Shown here one piece after another: positions 1-5,422 of a stretch of 6,607 nt of DNA (position 1 is the stretch's first letter; each line of letters begins with the position of its first letter). The position numbers and the translations under genes are program-made. The notes below the pieces were generated by a model. That model was not told the DNA's origin and did not search any database. It saw nothing but the letters and a program-made list of their open reading frames with translations. The stretch is from Pseudomonadales bacterium (GTDB taxonomy: Bacteria > Pseudomonadota > Gammaproteobacteria > Pseudomonadales > UBA3067), in assembly GCA_016763235.1 (NCBI GenBank), contig JAESUE010000199.1, forward strand, positions 1 to 6,607, written 5' to 3'.

Positions 1-2
1 AG

Positions 3-1019
3 GCTTCTAAGATTCAGGCAGATGAAGCATTGAATGCTTTGGTGGTGCAAGCTGAACCAGCTCAGATGGCTGAGATTAAAGAGATAGTCAGCCAGCTTGA
101 TGTGCGTCGAGCCCAGGTATTAATCGAAGCTGCGATTGTTGAGATTTCTGCAAGTGCGGGTCAGGATTTAGGGATGCAGTGGGGGTTTGGGTTTAACAAT
201 GAAGGCCCTGTTGGTGGCGTTAATTTCTCGAATGTCGGGAACAGTATCAGCACGATCGCAGCTGCTGTAGCAAACCCAGCCGCTGCGGCAGCAGCGTCTT
301 TAGCCAACGGTATTACTTTAGGCGGCGGCAAGAGAAGTGGTGATAACGTTGAATTCGGGGTGCTTTTACAGGCATTAGCGTCGACGGCCAATACCAACAT
401 CCTTTCAACGCCAAGTATATTGACAATTGATAACCAGGAAGCGGAAATTATTGTAGGGCAAAACGTGCCCTTTATTACCGGTTCGACCACTAGTAGTTCC
501 TCTGGTACCAGTAACCCTTTCACAACAGTGAGTCGAGAGGATATTGGTTTAACCCTGCGGGTTGTCCCTCATATCCATGATGGCGATGTGTTGCGTTTGG
601 AAATTTACCAGGAAACTTCTGATCTTATTGCTCCTCCTGCGGGAATTAACGCAAGTGATATCACCACCACTAAGCGTTCTATCAAGACGGTGATACTTGC
701 TGATGATGGACAAACGATTGTGTTGGGTGGATTGGTAAGGGACGATGTGATTGACTCCGTTAGCAAAGTCCCTCTTTTGGGTGATGTGCCTTTTTTTGGA
801 CGATTATTTAGAAGCAACACCCAGCAACATTCGAAGAAAAACCTTATGGTATTTTTGCGGCCCACTATATTGAGGGATGAAAAAAGTGCTACAGCTTTAA
901 CGCACCAGAAGTATTCTGGGATAAAAATGCTGCAAAAAGAAATGGATATGAATCGGGGTATTATTGAGGTGGACGTTGACGCCGGTTTCCCAGAAGATGT
1001 GAGCCATATTTTTCGTTAG
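3..1019 (+). CDS. gspD: Type II secretion system secretin GspD, C-terminal 338 residues (5' end outside window)
   Basis: GspD forms the multimeric outer-membrane channel through which the type II system releases folded exoproteins. The frame is open to the left edge, reading ASKIQADEALNALVV, so the TTG at 30 is internal and not a start. The fragment opens in the end of the last periplasmic N-domain, followed by the secretin barrel domain. Visible landmarks, numbered in the fragment, are VLIEAAIVEIS (39-49), an Ala-rich stretch (about 85-100), NILSTPSILTIDNQEAE (132-148), the gate segment VGQNVPFITG, and the secretin signature GQTIVLGGL followed 11 residues later by VPLLGDVPFFGRLF (236-269). 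About 49 residues follow LRPTI, where relatives carry the pilotin-contacting S-domain. No gspE follows, so gspD ends its operon here, as in the xcpPQ arrangement of Pseudomonas. Identification is secure; the N-terminal half cannot be judged. Confidence 0.96.
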   Translation, partial: ASKIQADEALNALVVQAEPAQMAEIKEIVSQLDVRRAQVLIEAAIVEISASAGQDLGMQWGFGFNNEGPVGGVNFSNVGNSISTIAAAVANPAAAAAASLANGITLGGGKRSGDNVEFGVLLQALASTANTNILSTPSILTIDNQEAEIIVGQNVPFITGSTTSSSSGTSNPFTTVSREDIGLTLRVVPHIHDGDVLRLEIYQETSDLIAPPAGINASDITTTKRSIKTVILADDGQTIVLGGLVRDDVIDSVSKVPLLGDVPFFGRLFRSNTQQHSKKNLMVFLRPTILRDEKSATALTHQKYSGIKMLQKEMDMNRGIIEVDVDAGFPEDVSHIFR

Positions 1020-1113
1020 AGCTATAGTAAATACTAGGCAGAAAATTAAAATTTGCTGGTAACTACTCAGATTGCTGGATGTTAATATTTCAAAGCTCGC
1101 CGTAAAGCGGTAT

Positions 1114-1117
1114 GGAG
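1114..1117 (+). promoter_or_regulatory. Ribosome binding site that decides the lipoprotein start
   Basis: GGAG lies five bases before the TTG at 1123. The upstream in-frame TTG at 1072 has no purine-rich sequence at a workable distance, and the ATG at 1171 would remove the basic n-region of the signal peptide. This site therefore argues for TTG 1123 as the start. Confidence 0.6.
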
Positions 1118-1122
1118 GGGTT

Positions 1123-1998
1123 TTGCCAGAACAGAGACGCTATAGGCTAACAAAAATAGCTCGTGGATTAATGCTGTTAATGCTTGTGTTCAGCCTTTCT
1201 GGTTGCACCATTAAATTCTTTTATGAGCAGATAGATTGGCTTGTACCTTGGTATATTGACCGCCATCTCGACTTAAGCGCGTCCCAAAAAGACCAGTTGA
1301 AAAAAGCGGTTTCAAGCCAGCTGCATTGGCATCGGCAGACTCAGATTTCTTCCTATATCCACACTTTGACGGGGTGGCAGGCATTTTTTAATACGCCTTT
1401 TTCCCGTGACAAATTTGATGCGCTTAATCTGGAAACGCAGAACCATCTTGTGGAATTAACTGATCATGTATTACCTGACGTTAATGGGTTTTTATATTCG
1501 CTCACTCCTAGGCAGCGCATAGTAGTTTATCGATTGATCGAGGATAACAATCAGAAATATTATGATAAGTACGTTTCTTCAGGCGTTGATTTAGAAGAAG
1601 TGCACATCAAAGAATCAGCAGAATCTGCGCGCTTTTGGTTGGGGTCGATCACTAAAGAGCAGTCTCGTCAGATTGCCGTTCAGGTTGCAAAATATCGAAT
1701 AACAGAACCTGAGACCTTTGCGAATCGCCAAAGGTGGTTGTTTCGCTTGAAAGAAATCCTTGAATTGTCGGCTTCCAAAGAGGAAAAACAGGCAAAGCTT
1801 CGGCAATTGTTTTTGTCTCCTCGTGACGACTGGAGTGATCAATACCAAGAGTCCTTCTATTTTAATGCCGATCTTGCTGTGCGCTTGATGGAAGAGGTAT
1901 TCTCGCTGATAAGCGCTCGCCAGAAAACGCATTTACTTCAACGTTTAAAAGGCTGGGAAAAGGAATTTCAGGTGATTGCAAAGAGGGGCGGTAGTTAG
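1123..1998 (+). CDS. DUF6279-type lipoprotein of unknown function
   Basis: With the start at TTG 1123 the product has 291 residues. It begins with a textbook lipoprotein signal: a basic n-region (QRRYRLTKIAR), a hydrophobic core (GLMLLMLVFS) and the lipobox LSGC, with Cys28 as the lipidated residue (codon 1204-1206). Thr follows the Cys, not Asp, so the E. coli sorting rule predicts the outer membrane. The mature part looks mostly helical and begins FFYEQIDWLVPWYIDRHLDL, then a Gln/Lys-rich segment and a WHR motif. From memory this matches the DUF6279 lipoprotein family, which has no assigned function. The gene follows gspD by about 100 bases and is followed by a probable terminator. It is far larger than known GspS/AspS-type pilotins, so a role with GspD is only speculation. 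The alternative start TTG 1072 gives 308 residues but lacks a ribosome site. The lipoprotein call is strong; the family call is fairly strong. Confidence 0.8.
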   Translation: MPEQRRYRLTKIARGLMLLMLVFSLSGCTIKFFYEQIDWLVPWYIDRHLDLSASQKDQLKKAVSSQLHWHRQTQISSYIHTLTGWQAFFNTPFSRDKFDALNLETQNHLVELTDHVLPDVNGFLYSLTPRQRIVVYRLIEDNNQKYYDKYVSSGVDLEEVHIKESAESARFWLGSITKEQSRQIAVQVAKYRITEPETFANRQRWLFRLKEILELSASKEEKQAKLRQLFLSPRDDWSDQYQESFYFNADLAVRLMEEVFSLISARQKTHLLQRLKGWEKEFQVIAKRGGS

Positions 1999-2010
1999 GC
2001 TGTATATGTA

Positions 2011-2046
2011 AGCGGCTATTGTGCTCTCAGAGCGGGCGCTTTTTTT
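2011..2046 (+). terminator. Probable intrinsic terminator after the lipoprotein gene
   Basis: AGCG at 2011-2014 can pair with CGCT at 2037-2040, enclosing an inner hairpin GCTC-TCA-GAGC (2023-2033). A run of seven T (2040-2046) follows directly. The outer stem has a mismatch and a bulge, so the structure is composite. It starts 12 bases after the stop codon and would separate the lipoprotein gene from rlmB. Confidence 0.55.
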
Positions 2047-2124
2047 GGCTATTCTGTTCGCGTTTAAACTTGAACAGTTGCATGGCTTACTAGGCGAAAT
2101 TTTTTATGGGTGGATTTTAAATAC

Positions 2125-2901
2125 ATGGCGAAAACAGAGCTGTTATACGGGTTGCATAGCGTTAAAGCGATTATGGAAACACACCCGGAAAATGTGCTGG
2201 AATTGATGATTCAGCAGGGGCGGGATGATAAGCGCATTGCAGAAATTCTGCAGCTGGCAGAAAGTTTTGGTTTGGCTGTGCAGCGAGTAAAAGCAAAAAC
2301 CCTAGAGCAATTATTGCGGCAGGCAGATAGCAACAATAATCCGAACCATCAGGGGGTGGTGGCGCGCTGTCGAGAGCAAGCCCTTGCTTCGGATCACGAG
2401 TTAGATGTGTTTCTTGAGAAAATAGATCATCCGCCTTTTTTACTTGTGCTGGATAGTTTAACTGACCCGCAAAACCTAGGCGCATGCTTGCGTGTGGCGG
2501 ATGGCGCAGGTGTTGATGCGGTTATCACCACAAAAGACAAAGCAGTCGGGCTTACCCCTGTTGTGCGAAGGGTTGCCAGTGGCGCGGCTGAATCAGTGCC
2601 TTTCTTTCAGGTGACGAACCTCACTAGATCATTACGCTACCTACAAAACAGGGGCGTATTTGTTGTAGGTACTGCTTTGGAAGAGCACTCCCGTTCACTT
2701 TACGATGTGGATTTAACTGGCCCATTAGCGATTGTGATGGGTGCAGAAGGGAAGGGTTTGCGGCGATTAGTAAAGGAAGCTGCGGATCAACTGGTTTATT
2801 TGCCCATGAAGGGCAAGGTTCAAAGTTTAAATGTTGCAACTGCCAGTGGTATTTGCCTTTATGAGGCGCTAAGGCAAAGAGCCGTTTTTTCCGGAAGTTG
2901 A
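2125..2901 (+). CDS. rlmB: 23S rRNA (guanosine-2'-O-)-methyltransferase RlmB
   Basis: RlmB is a cytoplasmic SpoU-class enzyme with the SPOUT knot fold. It uses S-adenosylmethionine to methylate the ribose of a conserved guanosine (G2251 in E. coli) in the peptidyl-transferase region of 23S rRNA. From ATG 2125 the product has 258 residues, close to the E. coli length. An N-terminal L30e-like RNA-binding domain starts LLYGLHSVKAIME and ends near NHQGVVAR (74-81). The catalytic domain follows with motif 1 NLGACLR (117-123), motif 2 IVMGAEGKGLRRL (203-215) and motif 3 LPMKGKVQSLNVATA (226-240), carrying the Arg, Glu and Ser/Asn expected in the active site. The ending GICLYEALRQR favours RlmB over TrmH. 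An in-frame GTG at 2110 would add five residues; ATG is preferred because relatives begin just before the YGxH motif. The preceding GGGTGG is rather distant for a ribosome site. The gene stands alone, without rnr upstream. Confidence 0.95.
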   Translation: MAKTELLYGLHSVKAIMETHPENVLELMIQQGRDDKRIAEILQLAESFGLAVQRVKAKTLEQLLRQADSNNNPNHQGVVARCREQALASDHELDVFLEKIDHPPFLLVLDSLTDPQNLGACLRVADGAGVDAVITTKDKAVGLTPVVRRVASGAAESVPFFQVTNLTRSLRYLQNRGVFVVGTALEEHSRSLYDVDLTGPLAIVMGAEGKGLRRLVKEAADQLVYLPMKGKVQSLNVATASGICLYEALRQRAVFSGS

Positions 2902-2909
2902 AAAAGCGG
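2882..2909 (+). other. Hairpin overlapping the rlmB stop codon
   Basis: CCGTTTTTTC (2882-2891) pairs with GAAAAAGCGG (2900-2909) over ten positions, including one G-U pair, around an eight-base loop. The TGA stop (2899-2901) lies at the loop/stem boundary. No T-run follows on either strand, so this is not a standard intrinsic terminator. It may protect the 3' end of the mRNA or be chance in an A/T-rich gene end. Confidence 0.35.
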
Positions 2910-2941
2910 TATGTTGGGTGTGATGCGGGTTGGTCTGCCCC

Positions 2942-3086
2942 CATAGCGTTATAGGCAGTGGCGTCAGATTTTCACTGGCAAGGCACGGCGTGACAACGGG
3001 GTATAGCCACTCTATATAAGCCGGAGTAGCGAAGTTTGATGGAAAATAGGCGTGATAATAAGGCCGAAATTTATAACGCTGTTATG
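2942..3086. repeat. Approximately 145-bp palindromic element with inverted ends (MITE- or extragenic-repeat-like)
   Basis: AGCGTTATA at 2945-2953 is the exact inverse of TATAACGCT at 3072-3080. Extending outwards, CATA (2942-2945) matches the inverse of the right end except for three extra bases there. Inside, ATTTTC (2968-2973) faces GAAAAT (3042-3047), and near the centre TATAG-CCACT-CTATA (3002-3016) is a perfect small hairpin, so the whole element can fold into one long imperfect hairpin. GGCGTGACAA (2987-2996) recurs as GGCGTGATAA (3049-3058). The right end is itself a palindrome, ATAAC-GCT-GTTAT (3073-3085). No coding frame of note crosses it, and no clear target-site duplication is visible. 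This nested symmetry is what dispersed palindromic repeats or small non-autonomous elements show. Multicopy status cannot be seen from one copy. The bases from 2910 to 2941 hold nothing I recognise. Confidence 0.5.
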
Positions 3087-3108
3087 CACGAATTTGAGCG
3101 TGAGCTGA

Positions 3109-3291
3109 GTCGTTACCTTTGGCTTTGATTGCTCCAGTGCTTGCGTCATCAAGTACCTTAAAGTGACCTGTGGCTTCTGCGCTTTAGATGATCTGCCGTT
3201 CACTGCGCAAGTCTTAGGGCCAGCTGGCGTGGTTTTGTTGGGAATGGGGCTGGTAGAGTTTTCCGGAGGAAGAAAAAGAAAACAGGCTTAA
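3109..3291 (+). pseudogene. C-terminal remnant of a PEP-CTERM-like exported protein
   Basis: After a TGA at 3106 the frame stays open for 60 codons to TAA 3289-3291. No ATG occurs before 3244, and no convincing start or ribosome site is visible. The translation contains ALDDLPFTAQV (residues 25-35), then LGPAGVVLLGMGLV (36-49), a hydrophobic stretch, then the basic tail GGRKRKQA ending the protein. This order (a DDLxFT strand, a Pro-containing motif, one short transmembrane segment, an Arg/Lys cluster at the extreme C-terminus) is the layout of PEP-CTERM proteins sorted by exosortases. The usual VPxP motif reads VLGP here, and Glu50 sits inside the membrane segment; both suggest decay. Four Cys in the first 24 residues are also visible. 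The upstream part of such a gene is missing: the palindromic element ends about 20 bases before the remnant. It could instead be a chance open frame, but the tail pattern is specific enough to report. Confidence 0.45.
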
Positions 3292-3298
3292 TATAAAG

Positions 3299-3335
3299 TT
3301 GCGAGATCGCTCAGTTTAACCGAGTGATCTCGCAG
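3299..3335. terminator. Strong hairpin, probable bidirectional terminator
   Basis: GCGAGATCGCTC (3301-3312) pairs with GAGTGATCTCGC (3322-3333) over twelve positions, one of them G-U, around a nine-base loop, with further pairing at 3299-3300 and 3334-3335. It starts nine bases past the ETF-QO stop on the minus strand and nine bases past the stop of the plus-strand remnant ending at 3291. Short T-rich stretches follow the stem on each side (AACTTTATATT on minus, AGTTTCGTGTT on plus), so termination could work both ways. The T tracts are weak. Confidence 0.75.
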
Positions 3336-3342
3336 TTTCGTG

Positions 3343-4995
3343 TTACATATTAGGATAGTTCGGGCCGCCGCCACCTTCTGGCGTTACCCAGGTGATGTTC
3401 TGGGCTGGATCCTTGATATCACAGGTTTTACAGTGCACACAGTTTTGCGCATTGATTTGAAATTTCTTACTACCATCTTCCTCTTCAATGATCTCGTAAA
3501 CCCCTGCTGGGCAGAAGCGCTGCGCGGGTTCTGCAAACTGCGGTAAGTTCTGGCTGAGAGGAATGCTTGGATCTTTCAGCAGAAGGTGGCAGGGCTGATC
3601 TTCTTCATGGTTGGTATTAGAAAGGAATACCGAGTCTGAACGACTAAAGCTGATGACGCCGTCAGGTTTGGGGTAGTCGATTATTTTGCTCTGCGCTGCC
3701 GGTTTAAGCGTTTCATGATCCTTGTCAGTGTTGTGCAGGGTAAAGGGAAGTTTTCCGCCAAAAAAGTTCTGATCCATGTAGATTGCGCCGCCACCTAGCA
3801 TGGTGCCGAACTTGTGGATCAGCGGTCCATAATTTCTAGAGGTGTGAAGCTCATCATAAAGTGAAGAGTTTTCGAAGTCTGTCTGCAGCTCGGTTAAATC
3901 TTTGCCGCCTGTGTCGCCAGCAAGAAGCGCTTTACCAATGGTTTCAGCTGTAATCATGCCAGACTTCATGGCAGTGTGAGAGCCTTTGATTTTGGCGTTA
4001 TTTAAGGTTCCTGCTTCGCAACCAGCTAAAGCTCCGCCGGGAAAGGATAGCTTGGGTAGTGATTGAAGCCCGCCTTTTATCATGGCGCGTGCGCCGTATG
4101 TGATGCGTTTCCCTCCCTCGATATATTGGCGAATTTTTGGGTGCTGCTTCCAGCGCTGAAATTCTTCGTAAGGGCTGAGGTAAGGGTTGGTGTAGCTTAG
4201 AGATACGATATAACCCATGAATACCTGATTGTTTTCAGCGTGGTACAGAAAACCACCGCCTTCGGTATGGTGGTCCATTGGCCAGCCTAGTGTGTGCACT
4301 ACCAAGCCTTCGTCATGCTTGTCGGCATCAATTTCCCAGACTTCTTTAATCCCGATTCCATAATGCTGGGGGTCTTTACCTTCGTCCAATTTGAATTGGG
4401 AGATAAGCTGTTTGCCCAGATGGCCGCGACAACCTTCGGAGAAGATAGTGTATTTGGCGTGTAGCTCGTAGCCGGGTGTGTAGCTACCCTTTTGCTTGCC
4501 ATCCTTGTCGATACCCATATCGCCCGTGGCAATGCCTTTTACGCTGCCATCTTCGTTGTATAGGATTTCGCTCGCAGTGAAGCTGGGGAAGATTTCCACG
4601 CCAAGCTCTTCTGCTTGCTCTCCTAACCAGCGACAAATGCCGCCAAGGCTAGCAATGTAGTTGCCGTCGTTATGCATGGTTTTGGGAATAAAAAGATTAG
4701 GCACCTGTACGGCTTTTTCTTGGCCAAGCATGTAATGGAACACGTCTCCTTTAACAGGCGTGTTTAATGGTGCGCCTCGCTCTTTCCAGTCGGGGAAAAG
4801 CTCATTGAGTGCGCTTGGCTCGAAAACCGCGCCAGAGAGGATGTGTGCGCCAATTTCTGAGCCCTTTTCTACGAGAACTACGCTGATCTCTTCTCCAGCT
4901 TCCTGTGCTAATTGCTTAAGTCGGCAGGCAGCTGATAAACCTGCGGGGCCGCCGCCAACAATGACTACGTCAAACTCCATCGATTCACGTTCCAT
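3343..4995 (-). CDS. Electron transfer flavoprotein-ubiquinone oxidoreductase (ETF-QO)
   Basis: This inner-membrane-associated iron-sulfur flavoprotein (EC 1.5.5.1, called ETFDH or etfD elsewhere) takes electrons from reduced ETF and passes them to ubiquinone, linking acyl-CoA and amino-acid oxidation to the respiratory chain. The product has 550 residues, the usual full length. The N-terminal FAD-binding fold has VIVGGGPAG (11-19) and an acidic strand end LVEKG (41-45). A region around HTLGWPMD to GGGFLYH (234-252) and the second flavin motif GCEAGTLNNAKIKG (325-338) follow. The C-terminal ferredoxin-like domain has Cys495, Cys519, Cys522 and Cys525 (the last three as CVHCKTC), all four ligands for a [4Fe-4S] cluster. 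The start at 4995 is supported by AGGAG seven bases upstream. The gene is divergent from etfBA, an arrangement I recall from Pseudomonas, and ends at a strong hairpin. No defect is visible. Confidence 0.97.
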   Translation of the reverse strand: MERESMEFDVVIVGGGPAGLSAACRLKQLAQEAGEEISVVLVEKGSEIGAHILSGAVFEPSALNELFPDWKERGAPLNTPVKGDVFHYMLGQEKAVQVPNLFIPKTMHNDGNYIASLGGICRWLGEQAEELGVEIFPSFTASEILYNEDGSVKGIATGDMGIDKDGKQKGSYTPGYELHAKYTIFSEGCRGHLGKQLISQFKLDEGKDPQHYGIGIKEVWEIDADKHDEGLVVHTLGWPMDHHTEGGGFLYHAENNQVFMGYIVSLSYTNPYLSPYEEFQRWKQHPKIRQYIEGGKRITYGARAMIKGGLQSLPKLSFPGGALAGCEAGTLNNAKIKGSHTAMKSGMITAETIGKALLAGDTGGKDLTELQTDFENSSLYDELHTSRNYGPLIHKFGTMLGGGAIYMDQNFFGGKLPFTLHNTDKDHETLKPAAQSKIIDYPKPDGVISFSRSDSVFLSNTNHEEDQPCHLLLKDPSIPLSQNLPQFAEPAQRFCPAGVYEIIEEEDGSKKFQINAQNCVHCKTCDIKDPAQNITWVTPEGGGGPNYPNM

Positions 4996-5002
4996 GGGCT
5001 CA

Positions 5003-5007
5003 CTCCT
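5003..5007 (-). promoter_or_regulatory. Ribosome binding site of ETF-QO
   Basis: On the minus strand AGGAG sits seven bases before the ATG at 4995. This favours that ATG over the in-frame ATG five codons later (MEFDVV), which many relatives would align with. Confidence 0.75.
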
Positions 5008-5105
5008 CTTTATGTTAAGTACTGATGATTGTGTTAGTTGGTGTGCAAGACACGAATAATGCGTGTGAAAGGTGTGCCCGCAAAATAAAGATGAAAACGC
5101 CGCAT

Positions 5106-5135
5106 AGTATATTAAAGACGGGGCAATAAGGCCAA
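5106..5135 (-). promoter_or_regulatory. Candidate sigma-70 promoter for ETF-QO
   Basis: On the minus strand TTGGCC (5135-5130) is followed after 18 bases by TATACT (5111-5106), which differs from the consensus -10 box at one base. Transcription would start near 5099, leaving a leader of about 105 bases before the ATG at 4995. It was found by eye; other weak promoters cannot be excluded. Confidence 0.45.
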
Positions 5136-5239
5136 CGGGTGTTTGAATTCTGTGACAAATACTTGGCTTTTTAAATGGGGATGTAGTGATGAATAGAGAG
5201 TGATGTATGCGTAATGCATTGTAATTACTGGGTTAATAT

Positions 5240-5269
5240 GGTCATTATGGAAAACTTGACCTGGTGGTC
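5240..5269 (+). promoter_or_regulatory. Candidate operator with -35 box upstream of etfB
   Basis: GGTCA (5240-5244) and TGACC (5257-5261) form an inverted repeat with a 12-base spacer. The second arm also forms GACC-TGGT-GGTC (5258-5269), flanked by CTT and AAG. TTGACC (5256-5261) resembles a -35 hexamer, though the best -10 match (TATACG, 5282-5287) is 20 bases away. Such overlap would suit a repressor, but no known regulator consensus is matched with confidence. Confidence 0.3.
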
Positions 5270-5422
5270 GTAAGCGTTCAGTATACGCCGTTCTTAGAGT
5301 TGGGTGGCCTATTAGGGCTGCAGGTACAGGCTTAGGGGGTTGGTTTTGCCTATTTTGGCGCGATTTCACATGCTTTTATCCACCAACACATTACATTCAT
5401 CTAACAATAAGCCGAGGATTCC

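Larger units (their letters stand above)
4996..5422. other. 427-bp divergent control region between ETF-QO and etfB
   Basis: No credible gene lies here. An 85-codon minus-strand frame (5112-5369, GTG start) has no ribosome site and no recognisable composition. The stretch contains a promoter candidate for ETF-QO (5106-5135), a cluster of GGTC/GACC half-sites upstream of etfB (5240-5269), the 8-bp palindrome AATGCATT (5213-5220), and AGTGATG twice at a 14-base interval (5185-5191, 5199-5205). I find no PsrA-type GAAAC/GTTTC site and no good terminator or RNA gene. The region is long for a simple divergent promoter pair. Confidence 0.6.

Noticed and set aside
30..32. TTG as start codon of the first gene
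   Set aside because: The frame continues upstream to the window edge with typical GspD residues (IQADEALNALVV), so this is an internal Leu.
240..330. Ala-rich stretch of gspD as a repeat expansion or frameshift
   Set aside because: Secretins of this type commonly carry Ala/Gly-rich sequence here, and the frame and flanking motifs are intact.
2021..2206. 61-codon plus-strand frame before rlmB
   Set aside because: It begins inside the probable terminator and its second half is an out-of-frame shadow of rlmB.
2942..3087. Integron attC (VCR-like) site
   Set aside because: The ends contain GTTATAGG and GTTATGC, but neither fits the GTTRRRY core with a matching inverse core, and there are no paired inner boxes or neighbouring cassettes.
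3012..3203. 63-codon minus-strand frame
   Set aside because: It runs antisense across the palindromic element and the PEP-CTERM-like remnant, with no start signal or family resemblance.
5112..5369. 85-codon minus-strand frame in the ETF control region
   Set aside because: GTG start without a ribosome site, no recognisable domain, His/Pro-rich composition typical of chance frames, and it overlaps promoter-like sequence.
4996..5422. PsrA or FadR operator between ETF-QO and etfB
   Set aside because: No GAAAC/GTTTC pair and no TGGTC-N-GACCA site are present; only the differently arranged GGTC half-sites were kept as a candidate.
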